A program made the translations under genes and the position numbers. Below the pieces are notes generated by a model that saw nothing but the letters and a program-made list of their open reading frames with translations, was not told the origin of the DNA and made no database searches. Shown here in pieces: positions 10,201-19,876 of a stretch of 64,000 bases of DNA. How positions within the stretch are numbered: position 1 is the first letter of the stretch; each line of letters starts with the position of its first letter. The DNA comes from Calidifontibacillus oryziterrae (lineage in GTDB: Bacteria; Bacillota; Bacilli; Bacillales; Bacillaceae_J), in contig NZ_KB223527.1 of assembly GCF_000331575.1 (NCBI RefSeq), positions 1,213,842 through 1,277,841 on the forward strand, given 5' to 3'.

Positions 10201-11466
10201 TTAATCAACAAGCATTAGGCTAATTGATGGGATAAATGATACTATTAAGACATCAATAATCATTATAATAATAAACGGAATAATCGCTTTAACTAGGCTT
10301 TCAAATTTAGTACCGGCAATATTGGATGCAACGAACAAATTAAGACCAACCGGCGGTGTAATAAATCCGATTGCCAAGTTTACGATCATAATGATACCAA
10401 AATGAGTTAAATCAATGCCAAGCGCTGTAGCTATCGGCGCAAGAATTGGTGTCAAAATGATGATCGCTGCCGCTGTTTCCATAAACGTACCAACAATTAA
10501 CAGCAACACGTTAATAATTAACAAAGCGACAATCCAGTTATCTGTAATACTCAACATTAATTCTGTCATTTCTACAGGTACTTTCTCACGTGTTAACAAA
10601 TACCCAAATACTGCTGCACAGGACATAATGAACATAATGACAGATGTAATGACTAGGGAAGAATTAAAAATTTCGCCCAAATCCTTCCACTTAATCTCTT
10701 TATATACAAACAATCCGATAATTAAGCCATATACAACTGCGACAACTGCTGCCTCTGTTGGGGTAAAGATCCCACCATAAATACCGCCTAGAATAATAAC
10801 TGGCATAAGCAGAGCAAAAATCGCATCCTTAAAAGCGATTAAAAAGTCTTTAAAACCATACTTTTCTCCGCCACCATAGCCCTTCATAATAGAAATGATA
10901 TAAACTAAAATCATAAGTGAACCCATTACTAATAATCCAGGAACAATACCAGCAATAAATAAATCACTAATTGAGACACCAGCCGCTACCCCAAATAGTA
11001 CAAGCGGAACACTTGGCGGAATCATAATCCCTACCGTACCACCTGCTGCTTGAATAGCTGTTGAAAAGTTTTTATCATAGCCTTTTTTCACCATCGCCGG
11101 AATTAAAATTGAGCCTACAGCCGCGGTTGTTGCTGCGGCTGATCCGGAAATTGCTGCAAAAAATCCACAGGCAATGATCGAAACAATCCCAAGTCCACCT
11201 TTTAAACGACCAACCATGACTTCAGCAAAATGAATCAACCTTTTTGAAATACCGCCCGTTTCCATTAGTTTACCTGCCAAAATAAAGAACGGAACTGCAA
11301 GTAGCGGGAACGAATCGACGGAATTAAACATCCGTTGCATAACAGCCAATAACGGAATATCGCCTTGAACAATGATAATAATTGCTGCTGAAACACCTAG
11401 AGCAACAGCGATTGGAACGTTTATAATAAAAAGAACAACTAAAAGTCCAAACAATAATGCACTCAT
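10201..11466 (-). CDS. dctM: TRAP transporter large permease DctM
   Basis: A 421-residue, very hydrophobic protein of the DctM/SiaM family with about 12 membrane segments and typical stretches such as GSAAATTAAVGS and GFITPPVGLNLFVAS. It is the ion-coupled channel subunit of a tripartite ATP-independent periplasmic-type transporter, which uses a sodium gradient to import carboxylates delivered by the DctP binding protein. Its ATG overlaps the dctQ stop (ATGA), so the two are translationally coupled. The substrate is discussed under dctP. Confidence 0.95.
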   Translation of the reverse strand: MSALLFGLLVVLFIINVPIAVALGVSAAIIIIVQGDIPLLAVMQRMFNSVDSFPLLAVPFFILAGKLMETGGISKRLIHFAEVMVGRLKGGLGIVSIIACGFFAAISGSAAATTAAVGSILIPAMVKKGYDKNFSTAIQAAGGTVGIMIPPSVPLVLFGVAAGVSISDLFIAGIVPGLLVMGSLMILVYIISIMKGYGGGEKYGFKDFLIAFKDAIFALLMPVIILGGIYGGIFTPTEAAVVAVVYGLIIGLFVYKEIKWKDLGEIFNSSLVITSVIMFIMSCAAVFGYLLTREKVPVEMTELMLSITDNWIVALLIINVLLLIVGTFMETAAAIIILTPILAPIATALGIDLTHFGIIMIVNLAIGFITPPVGLNLFVASNIAGTKFESLVKAIIPFIIIMIIDVLIVSFIPSISLMLVD

Positions 11467-11936
11467 CGCTGCGCTCCCCCTTTAACACCATGAATTGTAA
11501 TCGAAATTGTATTAATTATGAGGAGAATAGCACTGATTGGCATAACTGCGTATACGACGCCCATTGGCAATCGAAGAACCGGAGAAAGCTGAGCCATTGA
11601 TCGATTTACTAACTCATACCCTTGAACTAAAAGTATGACAAAAAAAGCAATACTGACAAGTGCTGATAGTATCGTTAAAAAATCTCTACCAAGCTTAGGT
11701 AACCTATCTTTAAAAAATTCTAATCCAATATGGGCTTTTTTGCTCATTGCATATGCTGCACCCAAAAAAGTAATCCAAACAAGACAATATCTTGCTAATT
11801 CTTCCGTCCATGCAAGCGGTTGCTCGAGGACAAACCGGAAAACCACCTGCGCAAATACAGCAATAATTAATATCGTTAAGAGGAGATAAAGAATATACTT
11901 CACGACATTATTTAGCCCATCAACTACTTTTTTCAT
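11463..11936 (-). CDS. dctQ: TRAP transporter small permease DctQ
   Basis: A 157-residue membrane protein with four predicted segments and the DctQ-family pattern around EQPLAWTEELARYCLVWITF. It pairs with DctM to form the membrane part of the TRAP importer. A GAGGAGG ribosome binding site precedes the ATG. The 165-base gap to dctP contains a long hairpin. Confidence 0.93.
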   Translation of the reverse strand: MKKVVDGLNNVVKYILYLLLTILIIAVFAQVVFRFVLEQPLAWTEELARYCLVWITFLGAAYAMSKKAHIGLEFFKDRLPKLGRDFLTILSALVSIAFFVILLVQGYELVNRSMAQLSPVLRLPMGVVYAVMPISAILLIINTISITIHGVKGGAQR

Positions 11937-11988
11937 GTTAATTTTCCTCCTCTAGTTTTAGAGATATATGTATGTAGTTAAATGGATA

Positions 11989-12069
11989 GGGGCCCGGCGC
12001 TCTGGTCTACACAACATTTAGTCACTGTTTCCATTGTTATCTAAATGGAGTCCCAGAGGCGCCTGCCCC
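11989..12069. repeat. Long stem-loop between dctP and dctQ
   Basis: Arms 11989-12005 (GGGGCCCGGCGCTCTGG) and 12053-12069 (CCAGAGGCGCCTGCCCC) pair with small bulges, and an inner stem TCCATT/AATGGA adds to it. The GC-rich arms stand out from the AT-rich surroundings. There is no U-run, so it is more likely an mRNA-processing or stabilising element than a full terminator. It may set a high ratio of binding protein to permease, as seen in other transporter operons. Confidence 0.7.
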
Positions 12070-12101
12070 CAAAACATAGGGTAGCCCCTAATCTTTCAAA
12101 C

Positions 12102-13130
12102 CTATTTTTGTGCTTCTAAAATACGATTTAATAAATCTTGGTTATCATATTTATCATAAACTGATGTAATTGCTTCACGGAATGGAGCAACGTCTACTTC
12201 TTCAATAACCTCCATACCTTGCGCTTTAACCTTTTCTAACGATTCTTGATCCATTTTTACAAGTAGGTCACGCTCAAATGGACCTGCTTTTACCAACTCA
12301 TCGACTACGATCTCTCTCAAATCTTCAGGAAGCTTATCATATGTAGCCTGACTTAGCATGTAGATTGCTACTGAATACACATGTCCTGTTAAAGTCATAT
12401 ACTTTTGATTAGATTCAAACAGATTAAACTGATCGGCAACAATGATTGGATTTTCTTGTGCATCAACAACACCTTGTTGTAGACCTGTTAAAGCTTCTGT
12501 CCAAGCCATTGGAGTTGGTTGAGCTCCAAGTGCTTCAAAGGCAGCAAGATGGTATTGATTTTCTTGTGTGCGAATTTTTAAACCTTTTAAGTCTTCAGGT
12601 GTCGTTACAGGTCTTTTTGCATTTGTAATATGACGGTACCCATTTTCACCCCAAGACATTGCCATAATCCCTTGTTCACCAATTTTGTCGAATAACTCTT
12701 GTCCAATCTCACCATTTAATACTTCAACTGCTTTTTCGCGACTATCAAAAAGAAATGGTAGATCTAACACACCTAAATCAGGTACAAAGTTTGTAATTGG
12801 AGCTGTTGATGAAACAACGATATCAACAGTACCTAATGTTAACCCCTCAGTTAATTCACGTTCTGCACCGATTTGACTATTCGGGAATGTTTCAATTTTA
12901 ACGCGTCCTTCTGTGCGCTCTTCAACATTTTTGGCCACCTCTAATAATGCTAGCTCATATGGATGTGTATCAGGTAATGAATGTCCTGCTTTTAATACGA
13001 AAGTTTCGCCAGTATCAGCAGGAGCTCCACCTTCACTAGATTGAGTTGCTGTTTCGTTGCCGCCACATGCAGCAAGCATTAAACTTAATACCAATGTTAA
13101 AACTAATGCTAATAAACTTTTCCTTTTCAT
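12102..13130 (-). CDS. dctP: TRAP transporter solute-binding lipoprotein DctP
   Basis: A 342-residue extracytoplasmic solute receptor. It has a lipoprotein signal with the lipobox LMLAACGG and the DctP-family fold, including the carboxylate-binding Arg in LKIRTQEN and a WTEALTGLQQGVVDAQENP stretch. The start at 13130 is chosen because GGGGG lies six bases upstream and the signal peptide begins there; an ATG 66 bases upstream would add a non-signal extension. Together with DctQM it imports an organic acid. The adjacent FAD-linked oxidase suggests a 2-hydroxy acid such as glycolate or D-lactate; this is inference from context. Confidence 0.93.
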   Translation of the reverse strand: MKRKSLLALVLTLVLSLMLAACGGNETATQSSEGGAPADTGETFVLKAGHSLPDTHPYELALLEVAKNVEERTEGRVKIETFPNSQIGAERELTEGLTLGTVDIVVSSTAPITNFVPDLGVLDLPFLFDSREKAVEVLNGEIGQELFDKIGEQGIMAMSWGENGYRHITNAKRPVTTPEDLKGLKIRTQENQYHLAAFEALGAQPTPMAWTEALTGLQQGVVDAQENPIIVADQFNLFESNQKYMTLTGHVYSVAIYMLSQATYDKLPEDLREIVVDELVKAGPFERDLLVKMDQESLEKVKAQGMEVIEEVDVAPFREAITSVYDKYDNQDLLNRILEAQK

Positions 13131-13272
13131 TGAGATCCCCCTAAATATTTTTTCTTTGTATCTTGCTATGTTAACCATCATTGTTACTCGAAGCACGCCA
13201 CCTAAACATAGCTGTTTATTTTGAAATCTTTTTTTACAAGCATCCCCTCCTTTAAATGGTCATTAATGGTTA

Positions 13273-14640
13273 TTAATATTTATCAATGATTTTATCTGGA
13301 TTTAACAAGCATTTCGGATCCAATGCTTTTTTGATTAAAGCCATTGTATTCAATGCTTCTCCATGCTCAAGCTTTTGATATTTCTTCTTGCCGACCCCAA
13401 CGCCATGCTCTCCCGTACATGTGCCGCCACGTGCTAGCGCATATTCAACAAGGTGCTTATTGAATGTTTCAGCTTTTTCAACTTCTTCTCGATTCTTTTT
13501 ATCAATCATTAAAAGTGCATGATAATTACCGTCACCAACATGTCCTAACAATGCTCCATCAATGCCCGCTTTATCCATTGTTTCACGAGCATCGTGGATT
13601 GCTCCCGCTAATTCAGAAATTGGTACAACAACATCGGTTACCATCATTTCTTTGCCAGGAGTACCGTGAATAAATGCATAAGCAAGATTATGGCGAGCCT
13701 CCCATAACTGATGAACAGCCTTAGAATCTGTTTCAAACGTAAAATCCTGACAGCCTTGATCAAAAACAAGCTCTTTTGTAAATTCTACATCTTGTTTTAA
13801 GCCTGCTTCATTCCCATGGAACTCTAAGAACAATGTAGGGGCAACCGGATATGATGTTCCACTGAATTGATTTACTTGCTGAATCGAACGAGCATCTACT
13901 AGTTCACTCCGTGCAATTGGGATCCCTGCTTGAAGAATCGACACAACCGCGTTAACAACATGTTCTGTTGTAGGGAATACTGCCCTTGCCGCCATTGTAT
14001 ATTCCGGAATACCGTATACTTTCAGTGTAATTTCCGTAAAAACTCCTAATGTTCCTTCTGAACCAACAAATAAAGAGTTTAAATGATAGCCTGATGATGA
14101 TTTTGCGGCTAAATTACCGGTATGGATGATGGTTCCATCAGCTGTGACAACCTCTAAATCTCGGACTTGGTCTCTCATTATTCCATAGCGGACTGAAGTT
14201 GTTCCACTTGCATTTGTTGCGGCCATTCCTCCGATTGTCGCGTCCGCACCAGGATCTACCGGGAAAAACAACCCATATTTTTTAAGCTCTTTATTTAATT
14301 GTGATCTTGTTACACCTGGTTGGACTTTTACGAGGAAGTCTTTTTCTCGAATTTCTACGATTTGATTCATTTGTGAAAAATCAATAGTAATTCCCCCGCT
14401 ATATGGGATTACATGTCCTTCTAGGCTTGAGCCTAATCCAAATGGAATAACTGGTACATCGTACGCATTTGCTACTTTCATTACCTCGACAACCTCAGCC
14501 GTCGTAATAGGAAAAACAACGACGTTTGGCCGTGCCGGTTCATTATATGATTCATCCACACTATGCTGATCGAGAACGGTTTCATTAGTCGTTACTCGGT
14601 CTTTTGGAAATATTTGCTGCAATTCATTAATAAAATCCAT
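13273..14640 (-). CDS. glcD: FAD-linked 2-hydroxyacid oxidase/dehydrogenase (GlcD family)
   Basis: A 455-residue flavoprotein with the PCMH-type FAD-binding motifs PFGLGSSLEGH and ADATIGGMAATNASGT and a C-terminal GTCTGEHGVGVGKKKY segment typical of GlcD and D-lactate dehydrogenases. The family oxidises D-lactate, glycolate or related D-2-hydroxyacids and passes electrons to the respiratory chain. No GlcE/GlcF or iron-sulfur partner is adjacent, so it resembles the single-subunit enzymes. It starts with a GGAGGGG site and lies 142 bases upstream of dctP in the same direction, suggesting one uptake-and-oxidation operon. The exact substrate is not decidable here. Confidence 0.88.
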   Translation of the reverse strand: MDFINELQQIFPKDRVTTNETVLDQHSVDESYNEPARPNVVVFPITTAEVVEVMKVANAYDVPVIPFGLGSSLEGHVIPYSGGITIDFSQMNQIVEIREKDFLVKVQPGVTRSQLNKELKKYGLFFPVDPGADATIGGMAATNASGTTSVRYGIMRDQVRDLEVVTADGTIIHTGNLAAKSSSGYHLNSLFVGSEGTLGVFTEITLKVYGIPEYTMAARAVFPTTEHVVNAVVSILQAGIPIARSELVDARSIQQVNQFSGTSYPVAPTLFLEFHGNEAGLKQDVEFTKELVFDQGCQDFTFETDSKAVHQLWEARHNLAYAFIHGTPGKEMMVTDVVVPISELAGAIHDARETMDKAGIDGALLGHVGDGNYHALLMIDKKNREEVEKAETFNKHLVEYALARGGTCTGEHGVGVGKKKYQKLEHGEALNTMALIKKALDPKCLLNPDKIIDKY

Positions 14641-14673
14641 TTCTACCCCTCCAGCATTATTTGAAAATATCTA

Positions 14674-14695
14674 TTACTATAATTATTTACTATAA
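14674..14695. promoter_or_regulatory. Direct repeats upstream of glcD
   Basis: TTACTATAA occurs at 14674-14682 and again at 14687-14695, 13 bases apart, 34-55 bases before the glcD start. A related TTATTATAGTAG lies near 14755. Such repeats in a promoter can be regulator-binding sites, but the sequence is very AT-rich and chance is possible. The rest of the divergent gap to 14905 shows no other feature. Confidence 0.35.
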
Positions 14696-14905
14696 TAACA
14701 ATTTATTAAATATTTAGAAAGTTACTTTATTAAAAAATTAATAGTTTATTGTCTTATTATAGTAGTTTTTGTCGATTCGGCTTTTTTTCTATATATCCCA
14801 AAAAATATTTTTGGTATTTTTTCTAAATTAACCCATAAACGTGAATGTGATCTCGAATAGTTTATTGAAAATATTTACTTAATTGTTTAAGGGGAGGAAA
14901 ATTTC

Positions 14906-16228
14906 ATGAAAAACTGGATAAAAAAATCAATACCACTTGCAGTTGCAGCTTCATTAGCAACAACCGCTATTCCTTATGGTGTTGACGCAAAAGTAAACGG
15001 AAATGGTAAAGGAAATGGTAATGGAAACGCAAAGTGGGCACAAATTCTAAAGTCAAAGCCTACGAAAAAAGTAAATTTTAAAGATGTCAGACAGCACTGG
15101 GCTTTAACAGAAATTGAAAAGATTGCTGCTCTTAACTTAATAAGAGGCTACGAGGATTTTTCTTTTCAACCTAATAAACCAGTTACACAAGGCGAAGCCG
15201 TTTCCTTAATCGTGAGAGTATTAGAGATGGAGGAAGGGGAATCACTAAAATCGAATTTAAACCCTTTCAATGGAAATTGGGCTAGCAACAGCTTTGGCAT
15301 TGCAATTGAACGGGGGTTGTTGGAGAACACGAAAAACATAAACCCTAACAAACCAGCCACTCGCCTTTTTGTCACAACACTATTAGTCAAATTACTTGGC
15401 GAAAAGTTTGATGTTGAACTTGATGATATTACTTTTACAGATATAGATGAATTATCTGATCAAGAAAAATCATTGCTACTATTTGCAGCAATGAATAATC
15501 TTGTAACTGGCTATGGAGATGGGAAGTTCCAACCAAATAAGCCAGTAACACGAGCAGAAATGGCTGTCTTTTTAAATCGTCTACTTGATTTAAAAGTTGA
15601 GTTAGAAGATGATGATGATTCAGATGATGATACAGATGATAAAAAGTCTTATCAAGGGGTAATTGAATCAATAGATGATGACGAGATTACAATTGAGCTA
15701 AAGAAAAAGGTAAATGGTGAATGGAAATATTACGATGAAGAGTATGAGCTTTCAAATGATGTGAAAATATATATAGATGGTAAACGTGCAAGAATTAGAG
15801 ATTTAGAAGAAGATATGACCATTACTTTTGAGTTAAACAAGGCAGAAGAAATAACAATTTTAAAAGCAAAATCAGCATCTGATGATAAAGAAATAACAAA
15901 TCTTTTAAAGCAAATTGATGATGTTGATAGTATAGATATCCGAATTTTAGGTGATGATGCGTTTTATTTGGAGATTTTCTACGAGCGAAAATCCTCGACA
16001 ACCTTCACTGCCAAAGTAATTGTTAAAGGCAATACGACAATAAATAAGAGTGGTATAGAAGCACTTGAATATTTGGTTGAGTTTTTAAATGACTATTCTA
16101 TTAAATTAACGGAAGATGATGTTGAAATTAAAGAATTAAAGGCTGATTTAGTTGACCAATTTGATATAGAAAATCCTGTATTTAACGGTTCAGTGGTGGT
16201 CGACAACACTGCATATGGTTTGAAATAA
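14906..16228 (+). CDS. Secreted S-layer-homology (SLH) protein with acidic linker
   Basis: A 440-residue exported protein. A signal peptide (about 1-28) is followed by a Gly/Asn/Lys run, then SLH repeats at about 50-110, 115-170 and 175-235 (FKDVRQHWALTEIEKIAAL, GYGDGKFQPNKPVTRAEMA). A Asp-rich linker (DDDDSDDDTDDK) precedes a C-terminal region of about 190 residues that resembles no family I recognise; its EITIELKKK and DDKEITNLLKQ patterns suggest a beta-rich domain. SLH domains bind pyruvylated secondary wall polymer, so it should sit on the cell surface. It is monocistronic with its own terminator. Confidence 0.88.
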   Translation: MKNWIKKSIPLAVAASLATTAIPYGVDAKVNGNGKGNGNGNAKWAQILKSKPTKKVNFKDVRQHWALTEIEKIAALNLIRGYEDFSFQPNKPVTQGEAVSLIVRVLEMEEGESLKSNLNPFNGNWASNSFGIAIERGLLENTKNINPNKPATRLFVTTLLVKLLGEKFDVELDDITFTDIDELSDQEKSLLLFAAMNNLVTGYGDGKFQPNKPVTRAEMAVFLNRLLDLKVELEDDDDSDDDTDDKKSYQGVIESIDDDEITIELKKKVNGEWKYYDEEYELSNDVKIYIDGKRARIRDLEEDMTITFELNKAEEITILKAKSASDDKEITNLLKQIDDVDSIDIRILGDDAFYLEIFYERKSSTTFTAKVIVKGNTTINKSGIEALEYLVEFLNDYSIKLTEDDVEIKELKADLVDQFDIENPVFNGSVVVDNTAYGLK

Positions 16229-16233
16229 AATAT

Positions 16234-16265
16234 AAAAGAGCGCCATAGCCGCGCTCTTTTGTTTG
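16234..16265 (+). terminator. Intrinsic terminator of the SLH gene
   Basis: AAAAGAGCGC (16234-16243) pairs with GCGCTCTTTT (16251-16260), followed by GTTTG. It lies six bases after the stop codon. Confidence 0.9.
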
Positions 16266-16395
16266 CTTAATATTCTTCAATCGAAAGTTCGGAAAATACT
16301 TGCTCAATTGATCTAAAAATGAAAGTGATTGTAAAGTTATGGGCATATTACCACCACATCAAAATTGATTGTTCCCATCACTATTACCTCATTTA

Positions 16396-18501
16396 TTATG
16401 ATATTTTGAATCTTTGAATCTCTTCCTGCAGTTCATCTGCAAGTTTTGCTAGCGCAGTTGCGTTTGTCGACATATCTTCAACGGTTGCTGATTGCTGCTG
16501 TGCTGCGGATGCTACCTCTTCAGCTGAACCTGCAGTATCTTCTATAATAACTGCGATATCTTTGACCGATTTATAGACATTTTCCGAGTTGGTTTCAAGC
16601 TTTATTAATACGTCTTGAACATCTTTTACACTTATTTCCGTTTCTTCAACGTTAGCTACTATTTCCTTGAGCGACTCCCCGCCCTTTTCAATGATGTTAA
16701 CCTGGCCTTGTACTGCAGTTAAATTACTTTCCATCGTTCTAACGGTTACCGATGTTTCAGATTGAATTGCATCAATTAAACGAATAATTTCTTTTGCTGC
16801 TCCATTAGACTGCTCCGCCAGCTTGCGTACTTCTTCAGCAACAACAGCAAAGCCCTTGCCTTGTTCACCTGCTCTTGCCGCTTCAATCGCTGCATTAAGC
16901 GCTAAAAGGTTCGTTTGATCAGAAATATCAGTAATGACTTTAATAATACCGCCGATTTCATTAGATCTTTTCCCTAATTTTTGAATTGAATCCGTCGCAA
17001 ACTCTACAGTTCTTGTTACATCACCTAAATGGCTAATTGCTTCAGAGATCGCTGCGTTTCCTTCATTAGCAAACTTCGTTGATTCGATTGCTTGCTGCAA
17101 TGCCTTCATTACCTTTTTTGATCCAAAGGCTACTTGGCCTTTTGTGTCTTCTAACATTTCTCCTATTAAACCAATATGCGTAGATTGTTTTGTTGCACCA
17201 CTAGCAACATTGTTAATCGATTTCGCTATTTGTATTGATGTTTCATCTGTATCATCCGCATTTGCTGACAATTGATCAAGCGCTGTAGCTAATTGATTGA
17301 CGGCTAATTGGCTTTTTTCAATCATTGCCGTGAATGATTCAGCCATATGATTAAAGGCATTGCCGACTAGCAACAATTCATCACGGGACTTTATGTTTGT
17401 TCGCACAGTTAAATTCCCCTTGGCCATTTCACCGGAAATGTTAACTAAATCGTTAACGGTCTCTTTAACTGATAAAAAGAAGGAAATACCAAGATATGTT
17501 ATTACAACTATTAACAATGTAACAATCGAAATTATTATTGTTTTCTTTATAGCTAATTGTTGGACATTTTCGGATAATAGTTCATTTAAAACTTTTGTTT
17601 CAAGCTCATATAAGTTAAAGCTATGATCAATAGCAACCGTACCTAAATCAAAGAACGTTGCTGAATCTATATCAATTGTTTTAACAATCTTATTTTCAAA
17701 AACATGAAGAAACTCTGCCACTGCCTTCTCTGAGGTTTGAACAGATTCTTCTATTTCAGCTCCAACAGTTGGATTTTCTTTATTGATAACAGAAAATGCC
17801 CTAGATATATTGTTCGCGGATTCTTTTGTCAAACTAATGAAAGAAATTAGGCTTAATTTTTCCTCTTCCGTCATCGAACCCTTAGCTGCCACACCTGAGC
17901 CTAATCCGCGAGCCTTTCCCATATATTCTGTTAATACAGGTAAGTCCGTAACAATTGATTGCATTAAATAACTGGATTCTAATTGGGATACAACGGTAAG
18001 GTTGGAATGATCTGCAACTGTTTTAATTAATTCCAACGTGTCATCAATAACTTCTGTATGGAGTGCGAAACTATCTGGCGCTTTCATTGTGAGTACTTTT
18101 TCAGGCATTGGCTCCCATTTATTTTTAATAGCAAGCCATGCTTCAGTTGTTCTTAACTCAGCCCCTATTTTATTATCTAACTGATCGATCCTGTTAACAG
18201 ATTCAGCAAGCTGTTGTTGGATCGTAATCATCTTCTCCTTAAAGGATTCATTTCCATTTAAATACGTATTTGTAGTTCCACGATGTTGCTGCATATATTT
18301 TAAGAATGTTTTCATTTCATTATTGTAGCTAGCACCTAATACTTCTTGTTCAGCTACTTGTATATCATCATTAATCTCACTAAGTAACAATATTGAAAGT
18401 ACAAGTAATGGGATTAGCATTATTGCACCAATTAGCAAAAATTTTCCTGAATACTTGAAGCGGTTAATTAAATATGTACCTGGGGCAAACACCCTTTTCA
18501 T
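16396..18501 (-). CDS. Methyl-accepting chemotaxis protein with long helical sensor
   Basis: A 701-residue chemoreceptor. A membrane segment at about 22-45 is followed by a sensor region of about 280 residues rich in helices, then a second membrane segment near 325-345, a HAMP domain and a signalling domain with [19 protein letters not shown]. The sensor contains [14 protein letters not shown] near its start, which recalls the ERG-type motif of NIT nitrate/nitrite-sensing domains. The similarity is weak and is offered only as a possibility in a denitrifier. GGGAGGA precedes the ATG. No CheW or CheA gene is adjacent. Confidence 0.88.
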   Translation of the reverse strand: MKRVFAPGTYLINRFKYSGKFLLIGAIMLIPLLVLSILLLSEINDDIQVAEQEVLGASYNNEMKTFLKYMQQHRGTTNTYLNGNESFKEKMITIQQQLAESVNRIDQLDNKIGAELRTTEAWLAIKNKWEPMPEKVLTMKAPDSFALHTEVIDDTLELIKTVADHSNLTVVSQLESSYLMQSIVTDLPVLTEYMGKARGLGSGVAAKGSMTEEEKLSLISFISLTKESANNISRAFSVINKENPTVGAEIEESVQTSEKAVAEFLHVFENKIVKTIDIDSATFFDLGTVAIDHSFNLYELETKVLNELLSENVQQLAIKKTIIISIVTLLIVVITYLGISFFLSVKETVNDLVNISGEMAKGNLTVRTNIKSRDELLLVGNAFNHMAESFTAMIEKSQLAVNQLATALDQLSANADDTDETSIQIAKSINNVASGATKQSTHIGLIGEMLEDTKGQVAFGSKKVMKALQQAIESTKFANEGNAAISEAISHLGDVTRTVEFATDSIQKLGKRSNEIGGIIKVITDISDQTNLLALNAAIEAARAGEQGKGFAVVAEEVRKLAEQSNGAAKEIIRLIDAIQSETSVTVRTMESNLTAVQGQVNIIEKGGESLKEIVANVEETEISVKDVQDVLIKLETNSENVYKSVKDIAVIIEDTAGSAEEVASAAQQQSATVEDMSTNATALAKLADELQEEIQRFKIS

Positions 18502-18626
18502 CCTAGATTCCTCCCATTCACCTTTGCTTCATGTAATTTTACTATAGCGACAGTCGAAATATTGTGATTAAAGTCACTAATTGTTTAGAACATTTTTTGA
18601 ACTTTTTACAAAGGTGAAACAGGAAT

Positions 18627-19721
18627 TTAACGATCACTTAAATTAGTATAGTCACCTGATGTCGACATTACAGCTACTATAATAGCCGTAATCCCTCCTA
18701 CTAGTTTTCCAATAATCATCGCGAATACCATTTCCTTATTAATACCTGCAACAAAACCAAGGTGACCACCAAACACAAACGCTCCACTTACAGCAAAAGC
18801 AACGTTAATTACTTTTCCTTTTGGCTCCATATCCTTCAACATTGCAAGCATTGGAATATTATGGGCTAGCGAGGCAACTAGACCTGCCGTTGATGTTTCG
18901 CTTATTCCTAACAATCTCCCAAGCTTTACTAGATAATTTTTAAATGCTTTAGTTATAAAAGTAACCATTGGAAACGCACCAGCTAACATGATCGCAATCA
19001 TTCCAACTGTTTTAATCCCTTCTTCAATAGGAGCCATATTTGGAATAATTGTAATCCCAGTTAACGTTTCAACAATAATAAACGTTAATCCAGCAATTGC
19101 AATAATTTCAATAAATTTCCCGAATATTTGAAAACCGCTAATCATTTTGTCTGGCTTTTTCCATAAGCCAAACGAAATTAGTATTGAAAAAACTATTGTT
19201 GGCACAAGATTTTTTAATATGATAAATAAATCTAGTTTAGCTACTATTCCACCAACGAAGCAGCCAACTGGTATCGTAATAATTCCTAACAAAATTCCTT
19301 TAGCAAAATACTTTTGATCTTGTTTTTCAATGAGTCCTAATGCAACTGGAATCGTAAAAACAATCGTCGGCCCCATCATCGTACCTAAAAATACCCATGA
19401 AAATAGCTCGGCATCTTGACTTTGTGCCATTTCTTTCGCTAGTGCATACCCACCCATATCAATTGCGAGCAATGTGTTGGCAAACGCCGCAGGGTCCGCT
19501 CCAATCAATCCATATATAGGTGAAATTATTGGCGTTAATAAAGCTGCTAATACTGGCGCTAACGATACAATTCCGACCATTGCCAAAGTTAACGATCCCA
19601 TTGCCATAAAGCCATCCGTGAATCGTTGACCATATCCCCAGCGATTCCCAATACATTTATCAATTGCCCCAAGACATAAAAATGCTACCATGATGTATAC
19701 AATAACAGTATTGATCCCCAT
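18627..19721 (-). CDS. eutH: Ethanolamine permease EutH, orphan
   Basis: A 364-residue membrane protein with about 10-11 segments, matching EutH at the N-terminus (DKCIGNRWGYGQRFTDGFM) and in ADPAAFANTLLAIDMGGYA. EutH helps ethanolamine cross the membrane at low concentration or low pH. No eutBC ammonia-lyase, microcompartment or EutVW regulator is nearby. It may feed a distant eut locus or an alternative amine pathway. AGGAGA precedes the ATG. Confidence 0.9.
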   Translation of the reverse strand: MGINTVIVYIMVAFLCLGAIDKCIGNRWGYGQRFTDGFMAMGSLTLAMVGIVSLAPVLAALLTPIISPIYGLIGADPAAFANTLLAIDMGGYALAKEMAQSQDAELFSWVFLGTMMGPTIVFTIPVALGLIEKQDQKYFAKGILLGIITIPVGCFVGGIVAKLDLFIILKNLVPTIVFSILISFGLWKKPDKMISGFQIFGKFIEIIAIAGLTFIIVETLTGITIIPNMAPIEEGIKTVGMIAIMLAGAFPMVTFITKAFKNYLVKLGRLLGISETSTAGLVASLAHNIPMLAMLKDMEPKGKVINVAFAVSGAFVFGGHLGFVAGINKEMVFAMIIGKLVGGITAIIVAVMSTSGDYTNLSDR

Positions 19722-19812
19722 ATTAATTAGTCTCCTATTATTAATAGATTAGCTAAAACTTCCCTTGCTTCCGGCTACTATTTAGTGCCGTTCTGTTTTA
19801 AAGAATAAAAGG

Positions 19813-19847
19813 AAGGACTGTGAGATCAATACCCTCATACAGTCCTT
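19813..19847 (-). terminator. Terminator after the enoyl-CoA hydratase gene
   Basis: AAGGACTGTGAG (19813-19824) pairs with CTCATACAGTCCTT (19834-19847), with a two-base bulge. It lies between the hydratase stop and eutH. The T-run is TTTTATTCTT on the minus strand and TTTTT on the plus strand. Confidence 0.7.
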
Positions 19848-19876
19848 TTTGAGAAAAGTCATTTATTTTGCAATTA

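Noticed and set aside
13202-13243. A 13-codon ORF (MLVKKDFKINSYV) after an AAAGGAGGGG site upstream of dctP
   Set aside because: The ribosome binding site is only two bases from the ATG and the peptide matches nothing; it may be a leader but cannot be supported.
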